The notes beneath the pieces were generated by a model. That model ran no database searches. It saw only the letters and a list, made by a program, of their open reading frames with translations, and was not told where the DNA came from. A program made the position numbers and the translations under genes. Below are positions 15,594 to 22,595 of a stretch of DNA of 64,000 nucleotides, piece by piece (position 1 is the first letter of the stretch; every line of letters starts with the position of its first letter). Source of the DNA: Xylanimicrobium pachnodae JCM 13526 = NBRC 107786 (GTDB taxonomy: Bacteria > Actinomycetota > Actinomycetes > Actinomycetales > Cellulomonadaceae); the NCBI GenBank assembly GCA_001592145.1, contig BCWJ01000001.1, positions 124,001 through 188,000 on the forward strand. Direction: 5' to 3'.

Positions 15594-16486
15594 TGGTCGC
15601 GATCGCCACCCGCGCCTCCTGGGGCGCCCGCTACGCCGACGGCGACAAGACCCTCACGGGCCTGGCCGCCGAGGTGTTCGTCCACCACACCGTCAGCACG
15701 CAGCTGCCGGCGACCGCCACGGTCGACCAGGAGCGCGCCCAGGTGCGCGCGGTCGAGCAGACCGGCCAGAACCGGTTCGGCACCGGCATCAGCTACAACG
15801 TGCTCATCTTCCCGTCCGGCCGCGCCTACCAGGGCGTGTCGTGGAACCGCCGCGGCACCCACACCGGCGGACGCAACAGCACCAGCCGGTCCATCTGCTT
15901 CGTCGGGAACTACGAGACCAACCAGCCCACGGCCGCCCAGCTCGCCACCGCGGCCGCCATCTACGACGAGGGCAGGGGCAAGTGGTGGAAGATCACCGCC
16001 CCGCTGCGCGGCCACTGCGACGTCTCCGTGACCGCCTGCCCCGGCAAGAACGTGTTCTCCCGCCTCCCCGAGATCCGCGCTGGCAACCCGGGCGGCACGC
16101 CGGCGCCGGCCCCGGCGCCGTCGGGACTCAAGGTCGACGGGTTCTGGGGTTCGGCGACGAGCACCCGGCTCCAGCAGGTCCTCGGCACCCCCGCCGACGG
16201 CGTCGTGTCCCACCAGACCGCCGCGTGGCGCAGCCAGAACCCGGGCCTGACCACGGGCTGGGACTGGACCGGCAAGGCGGGCGACGGCGGATCGCAGATG
16301 ATCGCCGAGCACCAGCGGCGGCTCAAGGCGCGTGGCCGCTACGCCGGCGCGATCGACGGCAAGGCCGGCCCGCAGTACTTCCGCGGCCTCCAGGCCGACC
16401 TCGGTACTCCCGTCGACGGCACCATCTCCGAGCAGTCCCGCATGGTCATGGCGCTCCAGCGGCGCCTCAACGCGGGGACGGTCTGA
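15593..16486 (+). CDS. Endolysin: N-acetylmuramoyl-L-alanine amidase
   Basis: 297 residues. Type-2 amidase/PGRP fold at residues 1-165: VFVHHTVS supplies a zinc histidine (H31 or H32), SYNVLIFPSGRAYQGV is the conserved core, and RGHCDVSVTACPGKN supplies H141 and C149. After a Pro-Ala linker (168-176) two peptidoglycan-binding-like repeats follow (KVDGFWGSATSTRLQQVLG and a later LQADLGTPVDGTISEQSRMVM). It cleaves the glycan-peptide amide bond at the end of the lytic cycle. Neighbouring membrane proteins are the holin candidates. Confidence 0.93.
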   Translation: MVAIATRASWGARYADGDKTLTGLAAEVFVHHTVSTQLPATATVDQERAQVRAVEQTGQNRFGTGISYNVLIFPSGRAYQGVSWNRRGTHTGGRNSTSRSICFVGNYETNQPTAAQLATAAAIYDEGRGKWWKITAPLRGHCDVSVTACPGKNVFSRLPEIRAGNPGGTPAPAPAPSGLKVDGFWGSATSTRLQQVLGTPADGVVSHQTAAWRSQNPGLTTGWDWTGKAGDGGSQMIAEHQRRLKARGRYAGAIDGKAGPQYFRGLQADLGTPVDGTISEQSRMVMALQRRLNAGTV

Positions 16487-16890
16487 TGCCCGCCCACGCC
16501 CGCCCCGTCGACCCGCGGCCGCGCACGATCGCGACGATCTCCCTCATCGTCGCCACCCTGGGCCATGCGATCCCGTACGGCACCGCATCGGGCCCCGCCA
16601 ACCCGGACCTCAACGCCCTCGAGGTCGCCCTGTCGATCCTCGCCCTGCTCGCCGGCGTCGGCCTGATCCTGGACCTGTCCCGCCTCGGCAGCGACGTCGC
16701 GCGACGTCGCGGGTCGGCGTTCATGGTCGCCGGGTTCGTGTGGGCGGTCATCACGGTCTACGTCCTGGCGGCCCCCGGCGACCACACGCTGTGGTGGCGC
16801 ATCGGCCACGCGATCCCCGACGCCGCCTGGGCCGTCCTCGCCCTGACCGCCTGGCGCCTGGCTGCCACCCGCCACGAGGTGACTCCATGA
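16486..16890 (+). CDS. Membrane protein, candidate holin
   Basis: 134 residues, 1-bp overlap with the endolysin stop. Four hydrophobic segments: about 14-33, 45-64 (ALSILALLAGVGLILDL), 78-97 (FMVAGFVWAVITVYVLAA) and 110-128. The tandem palindrome at 16691-16710 encodes part of the loop SDVARRRG between segments two and three. Position after the endolysin supports a holin or antiholin role, but four segments is more than usual. Confidence 0.65.
   Translation: MPAHARPVDPRPRTIATISLIVATLGHAIPYGTASGPANPDLNALEVALSILALLAGVGLILDLSRLGSDVARRRGSAFMVAGFVWAVITVYVLAAPGDHTLWWRIGHAIPDAAWAVLALTAWRLAATRHEVTP
16691..16710. repeat. Prophage tandem palindrome, exact copy
   Basis: GCGACGTCGC twice, back to back, inside the candidate holin gene. 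Confidence 0.8.
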
Positions 16891-17030
16891 CGCCCGATCT
16901 GCGCGCCGAGCTCATCGCGGTGCTCGTCGGTGCCGCCATCACCGTCCTGTGGCGAATCATCGACCGCTTCCTGCCCGACGACGACGACGCGCACCCGCTG
17001 CCACCGCACCCGAGCAGCGACGACGACTGA
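16887..17030 (+). CDS. Small single-span membrane protein, candidate holin
   Basis: 47 residues, ATGA overlap with the preceding gene. One N-terminal transmembrane helix (AELIAVLVGAAITVLWRIIDRFL) and a short acidic/His-Pro cytoplasmic tail. Size and topology fit small class III-like actinophage holins. It is the last plus-strand phage gene before a terminator. Confidence 0.65.
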   Translation: MTPDLRAELIAVLVGAAITVLWRIIDRFLPDDDDAHPLPPHPSSDDD

Positions 17031-17038
17031 CACGCCGA

Positions 17039-17070
17039 CGGCGCCCTCCCCGCAACGGGGAAGGGCGCCG
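17039..17070. terminator. Bidirectional terminator between lysis genes and lipoprotein gene
   Basis: GC-rich hairpin: CGGCGCCCT-CCCCG, loop CAA, CGGGG-A-AGGGCGCCG, with one bulged A. It lies between the end of the rightward late operon (17030) and the end of the leftward lipoprotein gene (17084), so it can serve both. Confidence 0.75.
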
Positions 17071-17083
17071 TGGCATGGCAGTG

Positions 17084-17695
17084 TCAGAGGCCGACGCCGG
17101 TAGCGCCGTACTCGGCCTGCTCCTGCGTGAACCCGTCGAAGTCGACGAGCTGCGTGATCAGACCGGCCCGTGAGAAGCCCATCACGTCGAGGTACGCCTG
17201 CGCGGATCGCACGGCCTGCTCGTTCCAGTCGACGTCGAGCGCGTCGACGGCGGCCGTCGCGTCCTCCTCGGAGAACCTCTCGAACTCGACGAGCTGGTTG
17301 ATCAGGCCCGAGCGTGAGAAGCCCGTGGTGTCGAGGTACGACTGTGCCGAACGGCCCGCCTGCTCGACCCAGTCCACACCCAGCGAGTCCACCGCGACCG
17401 TGACGTCCTCCTCGGCGTGCTGGTCGAACTCGACGAGCTGGTTGATCAGGCCGTCACGCGAGAAGCCCATGAACTCGAGGTAGCTCTCCGCACCGCGGCG
17501 GGCCTGCTCCTGCGCCGCCGTGAGCTCGGGGCCCTCGGCCTCGGCCTCGGCCTCCTCGACCTCCGGCTCCGCCGGCTGCTCGGTCGCCTGCTCGGTGGCC
17601 GGCTGCTCCGCCGACGCGTCGTCCTCGACGGCGCACGCTGTCAGGCCGACCGCCGCCACCGCGGCGACCGCGGCCGCCATGAACTTCCTGCGCAT
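17084..17695 (-). CDS. Ltp-like surface lipoprotein, probable superinfection exclusion
   Basis: 203 residues. A lipoprotein signal peptide (MRRKFMAAAV... with lipobox LTAC, C21) is followed by an acidic low-complexity stalk (about 22-58). Then come three repeats of about 48 residues (65-112, 113-160, 161-203) of the form A-x-x-YLxxxGFSRxGLIxQLVEF-xx-FxxEDAxxAVDxLxVDW. This is the host-cell-surface Ltp repeat known from lactic phage TP-J34, where the lipoprotein blocks DNA injection by related phages. A clear GGAGG lies 5 bp before ATG 17695. Leftward orientation against the late genes marks it as a lysogenic-conversion gene. The exclusion role is by family analogy. Confidence 0.85.
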   Translation of the reverse strand: MRRKFMAAAVAAVAAVGLTACAVEDDASAEQPATEQATEQPAEPEVEEAEAEAEGPELTAAQEQARRGAESYLEFMGFSRDGLINQLVEFDQHAEEDVTVAVDSLGVDWVEQAGRSAQSYLDTTGFSRSGLINQLVEFERFSEEDATAAVDALDVDWNEQAVRSAQAYLDVMGFSRAGLITQLVDFDGFTQEQAEYGATGVGL

Positions 17696-17904
17696 GAATC
17701 CTCCAAGTGGAATGTCGTGCTCACAGAGTCCGCCAGCCGCGCCCGCCACTCGGCCCGGTGGCGCGTACACGAGGTGGCAGCGGCGACGCATGTAGGTGGC
17801 GCGCGATGACGCGTGCGCGGCGCGAACCGCCAGGCAGAGTGCGACCCGCCTACCCGCGGGAAAGCCACCGCCCGCATCGCCCCATGCGACGTCGGGGATT
17901 CGTG

Positions 17905-17949
17905 CTGCCAACCCGCAGGTTGGGAGTTCGAACCCCTACCCGCGCGCCA
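17905..17949 (+). other. Degenerate tRNA 3'-end-like sequence
   Basis: GGTTGGGAGTTCGAACCCCTA reads as a T-arm that pairs perfectly if one A (17925) is bulged. It is followed by a 7-nt acceptor-like CCCGCGC, a G discriminator and CCA (17947-17949). No D-arm or matching 5' acceptor is found in the 75 bases before, so this is not a whole tRNA. It resembles the attR tRNA end at 20001-20023 and may be a fossil attachment site or pseudo-tRNA. Its end overlaps the 3' end of the HTH gene. Confidence 0.4.
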
Positions 17950-18370
17950 CCCAGACGCACAGCGCCCCGTTGGGCCCGAACGGGCCGCCGTCGACCAGGC
18001 CCGCGCTCACCATGCGCCGCACTCCACCGACCGTGGTCCCGATCTCCGCGGCGTAGTCGCCGTAGGTGACGAGCCGCGGCCCGCGCGGCGCCCGCTGCAG
18101 CGCCTCTGCGATCGCGACCAAGGCGGCCCCCTCGAGCCCGCCGACCACCGGCTCCGCGACACGTGCGACGTCGCGCGACGTCGCACCCGCCGCGACCGCC
18201 TCGAGGTCCGCCCGGGTCGGTCGCGGCGTGCCCGCCATGACCATCGTTTTGCCGTCGATCTCCGCGACGGCGTCCGCCGGCAGCGCGCCGACCTCGATCC
18301 ACCGCTCGACAGTGCGCTTCGACACACCATGACCGCGCGCGTACCTGTCCTTCGTCATCCAAGGGTTCAT
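17936..18370 (-). CDS. HTH protein, excisionase / recombination directionality factor candidate
   Basis: 144 residues. N-terminal MerR/Xis-like winged helix: WMTKDRYARGHGVSKRTVERWIEVGALPADAVAEIDGKTMVM. A middle spacer and a second HTH-like part follow (LVTYGDYAAEIGTTVGGVRRMVSAGLVDGG). ATG 18370 overlaps the upstream stop by 4 bp; an ATG at 18382 is an alternative. The tandem palindrome (18163-18186) encodes the GATSRDVA stretch in the middle. Position next to integrase suggests a directionality factor, but a repressor-like regulator is also possible. Confidence 0.65.
   Translation of the reverse strand: MNPWMTKDRYARGHGVSKRTVERWIEVGALPADAVAEIDGKTMVMAGTPRPTRADLEAVAAGATSRDVARVAEPVVGGLEGAALVAIAEALQRAPRGPRLVTYGDYAAEIGTTVGGVRRMVSAGLVDGGPFGPNGALCVWVARG
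18163..18186. repeat. Prophage tandem palindrome, exact copy
   Basis: Core at 18165-18184; the flanks extend the dyad to 24 bp (GT...AC). It lies inside the HTH gene, the longest perfect copy. Confidence 0.82.
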
Positions 18371-18609
18371 GCTTTGCTCCATCCGTTGATCGCGGTTCGC
18401 CGCGCGTTGTCGAAGAGGGTCGCGAGCTGGGCCGCGTGCTCGGGTTGGTCGTGCCTGGCGTAGAACGCCACCCAGGCCAGGGCGTCGCTCACGTACGTGG
18501 TCAGCTCGACGACGTCGGCGGCGGTGTGAAGGGCATGCACCAGGTCCTTGCAGTACCCCGCGCGCAGCTCCCACGCCTCGTCGCTGTGGTCGCAGGAGTC
18601 ACAGGCCAC
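18367..18609 (-). CDS. Small phage protein with CxxC motif
   Basis: 80 residues, GTG start at 18609, overlapping the upstream gene by 11 bp and the HTH gene by 4 bp. Begins VACDSCDHSDEAWELRAGYCKD, with three cysteines and a histidine that could bind metal, then a helical body ending DNARRTAINGWSKA. No family recognised; it is part of a four-gene leftward integrase-side operon. Confidence 0.6.
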   Translation of the reverse strand: MACDSCDHSDEAWELRAGYCKDLVHALHTAADVVELTTYVSDALAWVAFYARHDQPEHAAQLATLFDNARRTAINGWSKA

Positions 18610-18895
18610 GGTCCACCGCCTCGCTGCCGAACTCGCGGAGCTTCCCGTCCTCCGCGCGCATGCGCCGCAGTTCGCGGGCCGCGATCAGGAGCTCGGCCTC
18701 GAACCCCACCCAGCGGCCGCCGCCGTCGGCGGCAACCGCGAACATCACCGCGAGGTCCGCGATGAGCTTCTCTTGACGCTCGTGCCGGTGCCGGGGCAGC
18801 ACGTAACCGAGTCGCACAACGTCAGACGCGTTCCAGCGTTCCAGCCACACCGACACGTCCTGCTCTGCCAGGTCGGGCTCGGGCTCGGTCATCAC
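18599..18895 (-). CDS. Hypothetical phage protein
   Basis: 98 residues from GTG 18895 (or 97 from ATG 18892). Helical, charged: DLAEQDVSVWLERWNASDVVRLGYVLPRHRHERQEKLIADLAVMF, then a GGGRWVGFEAELLIAARELRRMR helix. AGGAGAGG lies about 12 bp upstream, immediately followed (further upstream) by the tandem palindrome at 18914. No function recognised. Confidence 0.55.
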   Translation of the reverse strand: MMTEPEPDLAEQDVSVWLERWNASDVVRLGYVLPRHRHERQEKLIADLAVMFAVAADGGGRWVGFEAELLIAARELRRMRAEDGKLREFGSEAVDRGL

Positions 18896-18913
18896 GGGGT
18901 CCTACCTCTCCTG

Positions 18914-18933
18914 CGACGTCGCGCGACGTCGCG
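18914..18933. repeat. Prophage tandem palindrome, exact copy (intergenic)
   Basis: Sits in the gap upstream of the three-gene leftward set, overlapping its probable promoter/leader region, next to the ribosome site of the 98-residue gene. It is the best placed copy for an operator role. Confidence 0.82.
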
Positions 18934-18982
18934 GTTGTCGAACGGGGACGGAGCCGGCCGGCTCCCAGATCGGGTGTGCTTC

Positions 18983-19013
18983 GGAGCCTGGCGGCTCCAA
19001 ATCTGGAGATTTG
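18983..19013 (-). terminator. Paired hairpins downstream of integrase
   Basis: Two adjacent perfect dyads, GGAGCC-TGGC-GGCTCC (18983-18998) and CAAATC-TGGA-GATTTG (18998-19013), which can also form an alternative CTCCA-AATC-TGGAG hairpin. They lie 10-40 bp past the integrase stop in its direction of transcription. This suggests termination or switching between alternative structures. Confidence 0.55.
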
Positions 19014-19022
19014 TGGTCCAGA

Positions 19023-19877
19023 TCACGCCGCGTTGTCGGCGATCGCGTTGATGAGGCGCCGTTTCGCGTCGTCGGGCAGGCGGACGTAGCGGCGCGTGGT
19101 CGCGGGCGACGCGTGCCCGAGGAGGTCCTGGACCACGAAGACATCGCGGTCGACGGCGTAGGCGAGCGTCGCAAACCTGTGGCGGAGGCTGTGCATCGTC
19201 CACTCGCCCGGAAGGCGCTTCGCGATCAGCTTGCCGACCCAGCGCGGACTCAGGTGCCTGCCGTCGTCGCCGGGGAAGATGTAGCCCGGGCCGAGCGCGA
19301 CGATCCGCGCCGCGATTGCCGGGCGCAGCGGCACGAGGCGCTCCTTGCGGCCCTTGCCGTGCACGAGCAGCGACCAGCCGCCGAGGTCCTGGAGGACGTC
19401 GCGCGTGTGGATCTGTGCCACCTCGGCCCGCCGCAGGCCGCATTGACCTGCGAGTTCGATCATGAGCCGCTCGCGCGGCGTTGCGGCGGCCAGTGCCTCG
19501 CGCAGCACCATGTCGGGGGTCGGCCGGGGGAGCGGCTGGCCGGCCTTGACGGGTGGCAGGTCGGTGGCCGGGTTCTCGGTGATGCGGCGCATCTTGACGC
19601 CCCAGGTGTAGAAGCCGCGCAGCGAGCTCCGCACGTTCCGGCGCGTCTCCGACGCCCAGGTCTTCGACCCCATCCACTCGACGAGGTCCTCGAGTGTCAG
19701 CTCCCACGGGCCGCGCTCACCGGCCCACGCGGCGAGCCAGCGCACGTGGTCGGTGCGGGTACGGATGGAGGACTCCTCGCGCCCGCCGGCGCGCAGCGAG
19801 GCAGCCCAGGACGAGATCTCGGTGGCCCACTCAGGGCAAGCAGGTGTGCTCATGCCGAGGTGATGTACCGAACCCAT
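19023..19877 (-). CDS. int: Tyrosine recombinase, phage integrase
   Basis: 284 residues (from 19877; ATG at 19853 is an alternative). N-terminal SAM-like core-binding domain (about 13-100) and C-terminal catalytic domain with the complete tyrosine recombinase set: R149 in GQCGLRRAEV, K175 in HGKGRKERLVPL, H229-x-x-R232 in MHSLRHRFAT, H255 in LLGHASPATT and the nucleophile Y264 in TRRYVRL. It integrates the phage at the tRNA-Arg-like 3' end only 110 bp away. It is the only recombinase in the window and therefore a possible, though unproven, actor on the invertible cassette. Confidence 0.95.
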   Translation of the reverse strand: MGSVHHLGMSTPACPEWATEISSWAASLRAGGREESSIRTRTDHVRWLAAWAGERGPWELTLEDLVEWMGSKTWASETRRNVRSSLRGFYTWGVKMRRITENPATDLPPVKAGQPLPRPTPDMVLREALAAATPRERLMIELAGQCGLRRAEVAQIHTRDVLQDLGGWSLLVHGKGRKERLVPLRPAIAARIVALGPGYIFPGDDGRHLSPRWVGKLIAKRLPGEWTMHSLRHRFATLAYAVDRDVFVVQDLLGHASPATTRRYVRLPDDAKRRLINAIADNAA

Positions 19878-19906
19878 CTACGCGGCCCGATCAACCAGCG
19901 ACGCGA

Positions 19907-19928
19907 CGCGACGTCGCGCGACGTCGCG
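19907..19928. repeat. Prophage tandem palindrome, exact copy (integrase promoter side)
   Basis: Core 19908-19927 with C and G flanks extending symmetry to 22 bp. It lies between the integrase start and attR, where an operator controlling integrase or an arm-type site for recombination would be expected. Confidence 0.82.
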
Positions 19929-19986
19929 GCGGAACGGCAAGACCTTGGCGGCGCTGCCGCTGGTCATGGAGCCGCTGACTCCAAAG

Positions 19987-20023
19987 CAGAAGGTTGGGGG
20001 TTCGAATCCCTCCGGGCGCACCA
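19987..20023 (+). other. attR core: tRNA-Arg-like 3' end
   Basis: CAGAAGGTTGGGGGTTCGAA, then TCCCTCCGGGCGCACCA, reads as the end of an anticodon stem, variable loop, perfect T-arm (GGGGG/CCCTC), acceptor strand CGGGCGC, discriminator A and CCA. It matches the known actinobacterial tRNA-Arg pattern. The required 5' acceptor GCGCCCG and a D-arm are absent upstream, so only the 3' part is here: the phage-derived copy created at integration. The intact tRNA is expected left of the window at attL, pointing rightward. Confidence 0.8.
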
Positions 20024-20025
20024 GC

Positions 20026-20067
20026 GAAGACCCCTGATCGAGGCGAAAGTCTCGATCGGGGGTCTTC
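20026..20067 (+). terminator. Hairpin after the tRNA-like attR end
   Basis: 17-bp stem with one G-T wobble (GAAGACCCCTGATCGAG / CTCGATCGGGGGTCTTC) and an 8-nt loop. It begins 3 bp after the CCA. Probably the original terminator of the host tRNA, now separated from the intact gene by the prophage. Confidence 0.75.
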
Positions 20068-20090
20068 TGCGTTGTGGGGTGCCCCGGCCG

Positions 20091-21872
20091 TCAGGCGTCG
20101 ATCAGGCCGTACTGCTCCAGGAGCTCGCCGATCTGGGTGTCGGCGACCTTCTTGTGCAGGAGCTTGCGCGCGATCGGGCCGCCGGGCAGCTCGAGGGGGG
20201 CGCCGTCGCGCAGCCGTCCCGTGGCGGCGAGGAGGGAACGCACGTCGTAGGTCGAGCCGTAGACCTCGGGTACGCCGCGTTCGATGTCGAGCAGGGTGTA
20301 CACGGCTTCCATGGGGGTGCGCACCGAGTACTCGGTGGTGAAGATGCAGTCGCGCTGGGCGGACTCGGCGAACTGGCCGATGAAGGCGAAGTTGACGGAT
20401 CCGTCGGGGACGACGTCGGGCCGGTCTCCGGACGCGCGGGGCATGAAGAATGCGGTGACGTACGGCATCATCACGGGCACGCACTTCGCTCCGGTGGCGG
20501 CGAGCTCGTCGATCTGGTCGACGGGGACGCCCAGGTGGTAGAGCCACTCGCGGGTGATCTCCTCGCCGGTGGACTCCTGGATGGTCTTGCCCGTGTAGTC
20601 GCCGGGCACGTCGGAGAACAGGGCGTACACCCACACGACGATCTCGTCGGGCTTCTGCTGCTTGAAGTGGGGCTGGCGGTTCACGGTCCAGGACATCAGC
20701 CAGCGGGAGTCCTGGGCGGTCACGATCCCGCCCGTGACGACCTTCCCGCTGAACGGGTCGCGCTGGGCGATCTTCTCGATGTACGCGGGGATGCGGGCGT
20801 CGGTGGTGGTGACGGTCGCGGACTCCCACTTGGTCTCGGGGATGTGCCCGCCGAACACGTCCGGGCGGCCGAACGACGGGTCCTTGGCGGCGATCCTGCG
20901 CCACAGGTCCCACGCGGGGGCGGGGCCCTCGTCGAGCGTCGCCGGGGTGTGCTGGTCGCCTTCGCTGGAGTTCTCCGTCAGGGATCCGATGGTCATGAAC
21001 AGCAGGTCGTCCTGCGTCAGGTCGACGCCGTTGCCGGGCGCGCCGTGCGCGCGCGACTCCCAGTGCAGGCGCGTGGCCTGCTTGCGTCCGGTGACCGGGT
21101 CGATGTCGAAGTCGACGTCGGTGACGGTGGTGGAGAAGTGGAAGGTGACGCCCTGGTCGAGCAGCCAGGTGTACAGGGGCAGCACGAGCGACTCGTACTG
21201 GTTGTACTTGGTGAACTTCAGGGCGGAGAAGTCGGGCAGCCCGCCGATGTGGTGGACGAAGCGGTGCAGGTAGAGCTTCATCTCCAGCGCGGAGTGCCAT
21301 TCCTCGAAGGCGAACATGGTGCGCCAGTACAGCCAGAAGTTGCTGGCGAGGAACTCGCGGGAGAAGACCTCGTCGATGCGCTTGTCCGCGAGGTCCTCGC
21401 GGGTGGCGAGGAACACCTTGATGAGTTCCTTCTGCGCCTTGTCGGTCAGGTCGAACCGGCCGTCGGTGTGCGCGTCCTGGCCGCGGTTCACGGTGGCGCG
21501 CTGCAACGAGTAGTTCGGGTCGTCCTGGTTGAGCCAGTAGAACTCGTCCAGGACGCTCGCGTCGTCGACCTCCAGGGACGGGATGGAGCGGAACAGGTCC
21601 CACAGGCACTCGAAGTGGTCCTCCATCTCCCGGCCGCCGCGGATCACGAACCCCTTGGCGGGTCGCTTGATGCCGTCGAGGGCCCCGCCCGGCAGGTCGA
21701 GCTCCTCGAGGATGGTGATCTTGTCTCCGGGCATCTGCCCGTCGCGGATGAGGAACGCGGCGCCGGCCAGCGACGCCAGCCCTGCCCCGACGAACCACGC
21801 CGTCTTCTGGTCGACGCCTGCCGGCTTCCTGGGCCGGGCGAAGGCTTCGTAGTTCCCACTGGTGTAGCGCAT
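20091..21872 (-). CDS. ohyA: Oleate hydratase (MCRA family)
   Basis: FAD-dependent hydration of cis-9 unsaturated fatty acids to 10-hydroxy acids; often linked to detoxifying host or environmental oleate. 593 residues, normal for the family. The N-terminal dinucleotide-binding motif is AWFVGAGLASLAGAAFL (residues 25-41), followed by the typical GGREMEDHFECLWDLF, NFWLYWRTMFAFEEWHSA, SLTENSSEGD and NFAFIGQFAE segments of MCRA proteins. A GAGAGG lies about 9 bp before the start. It is divergent from nothing but follows a TetR gene in the same direction, its likely regulator. Confidence 0.93.
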   Translation of the reverse strand: MRYTSGNYEAFARPRKPAGVDQKTAWFVGAGLASLAGAAFLIRDGQMPGDKITILEELDLPGGALDGIKRPAKGFVIRGGREMEDHFECLWDLFRSIPSLEVDDASVLDEFYWLNQDDPNYSLQRATVNRGQDAHTDGRFDLTDKAQKELIKVFLATREDLADKRIDEVFSREFLASNFWLYWRTMFAFEEWHSALEMKLYLHRFVHHIGGLPDFSALKFTKYNQYESLVLPLYTWLLDQGVTFHFSTTVTDVDFDIDPVTGRKQATRLHWESRAHGAPGNGVDLTQDDLLFMTIGSLTENSSEGDQHTPATLDEGPAPAWDLWRRIAAKDPSFGRPDVFGGHIPETKWESATVTTTDARIPAYIEKIAQRDPFSGKVVTGGIVTAQDSRWLMSWTVNRQPHFKQQKPDEIVVWVYALFSDVPGDYTGKTIQESTGEEITREWLYHLGVPVDQIDELAATGAKCVPVMMPYVTAFFMPRASGDRPDVVPDGSVNFAFIGQFAESAQRDCIFTTEYSVRTPMEAVYTLLDIERGVPEVYGSTYDVRSLLAATGRLRDGAPLELPGGPIARKLLHKKVADTQIGELLEQYGLIDA

Positions 21873-21932
21873 GGTGGTGTACCTCTCTGTGGTGGTGCCG
21901 CCCCTGGCCTGGTGGGCGGGCGGCGGACGTTC

Positions 21933-22583
21933 TTAGCGGGTGGGTGCGGCGGTGGCCGAGGCCAGGAAGCCGTCAATGATCTGGGTGACCTGTGCGCGCA
22001 GCTCCTCGGCGGCGTCCGACTCGGCGTGGACGCCGGTCAGCGGCTGGACGAGCAGCAGGTTGAGCACGGCGAACACGCTGCGCGCGGCACGGCCGGCGGC
22101 CGCTTGCAGCGCGTCGGCTGCGGCAGGGTCCGGGGTGGGGGCCGCGGCGAGGAGCCGGGCCGCGACGAGGGTCTCGAGGCGGGCCACCTGGGCGAGGCCC
22201 TCGGCACGGAATTTCTCGGTGGGCGAGCCGAACAGCAGCTCTCGCTGGTACACGGCCGAGTTCTCGGCGTGCTGGGCGTGCGTCAGGACGGCACCGACCA
22301 GTGCGCTGACGGCCCGCGCGGGGTCGTCCTCGCTCTGCGCGGCACGGTCTCCGGCGTCGATCGCGGTGGAGAACCGGTCGTTGAAGACCATGAGGAACAG
22401 CTCGCCCTTGGTGGCCGCGTAGCGGAACAGCGTGCCCGCACCGACGTCGGCTCGCTCGGCGATCTCCTGGGTGGTGGCGCCCTCGAACCCGCGCTCGTCG
22501 AAGAGCCGGGCGGCGGCGGCGCGGATGCGGCGCAGCTTCTCGGTCGCGTTGCGTTCGCGGCGTCCGGGCTGGGTGGTGCTCAT
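21933..22583 (-). CDS. TetR-family regulator
   Basis: 216 residues. N-terminal HTH: RRIRAAAARLFDERGFEGATTQEIAERADVGAGTLFRYAATKGELFLMVF (about 17-67), the TetR signature. The C-terminal ligand domain is helical. AGGAGG lies 5 bp before the ATG. It is 60 bp upstream of, and co-directional with, oleate hydratase, so control of that gene in response to fatty acids is likely. An imperfect 12-bp dyad just upstream (22596-22623) is the probable own operator. Confidence 0.88.
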   Translation of the reverse strand: MSTTQPGRRERNATEKLRRIRAAAARLFDERGFEGATTQEIAERADVGAGTLFRYAATKGELFLMVFNDRFSTAIDAGDRAAQSEDDPARAVSALVGAVLTHAQHAENSAVYQRELLFGSPTEKFRAEGLAQVARLETLVAARLLAAAPTPDPAAADALQAAAGRAARSVFAVLNLLLVQPLTGVHAESDAAEELRAQVTQIIDGFLASATAAPTR

Positions 22584-22595
22584 GGAACCTCCTAT

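Larger units (their letters stand above)
1..20023. mobile_element. Right portion of an HK97-type siphovirus-like prophage
   Basis: Gene order terminase, portal, protease, capsid, connectors, tail chaperone, tape measure, minor tail, fibre, endolysin, holin, then a leftward integrase beside a tRNA-like 3' end is the canonical late half of a tailed temperate phage. The left end is outside the window: no repressor, replication genes, attL or intact tRNA are seen. The right boundary is set at the CCA end of the tRNA-like sequence (20023), followed by a terminator hairpin and then oleate hydratase, a normal chromosomal gene. All structural ORFs are open and most adjoin with 1-4 bp overlaps, so the element looks undecayed. 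Confidence 0.93.

Noticed and set aside
15028-15609. Minus-strand 193-residue ORF as an independent gene
   Set aside because: The part before the inverted repeat is Arg-rich nonsense without a ribosome site; only 15028-15444 is meaningful, as a silent cassette.
17794-17951. 11-bp inverted repeat GGTGGCGCGCG / CGCGCGCCACC as a large RNA structure
   Set aside because: Arms are 136 bp apart, extremely GC-rich and no internal structure supports a known RNA; likely coincidence.
19950-20023. A complete tRNA-Trp, because CTCCAAA resembles a CCA anticodon loop
   Set aside because: No D-arm and no 5' acceptor complementary to CGGGCGC; the body matches tRNA-Arg 3' sequence, so it is an att duplicate.
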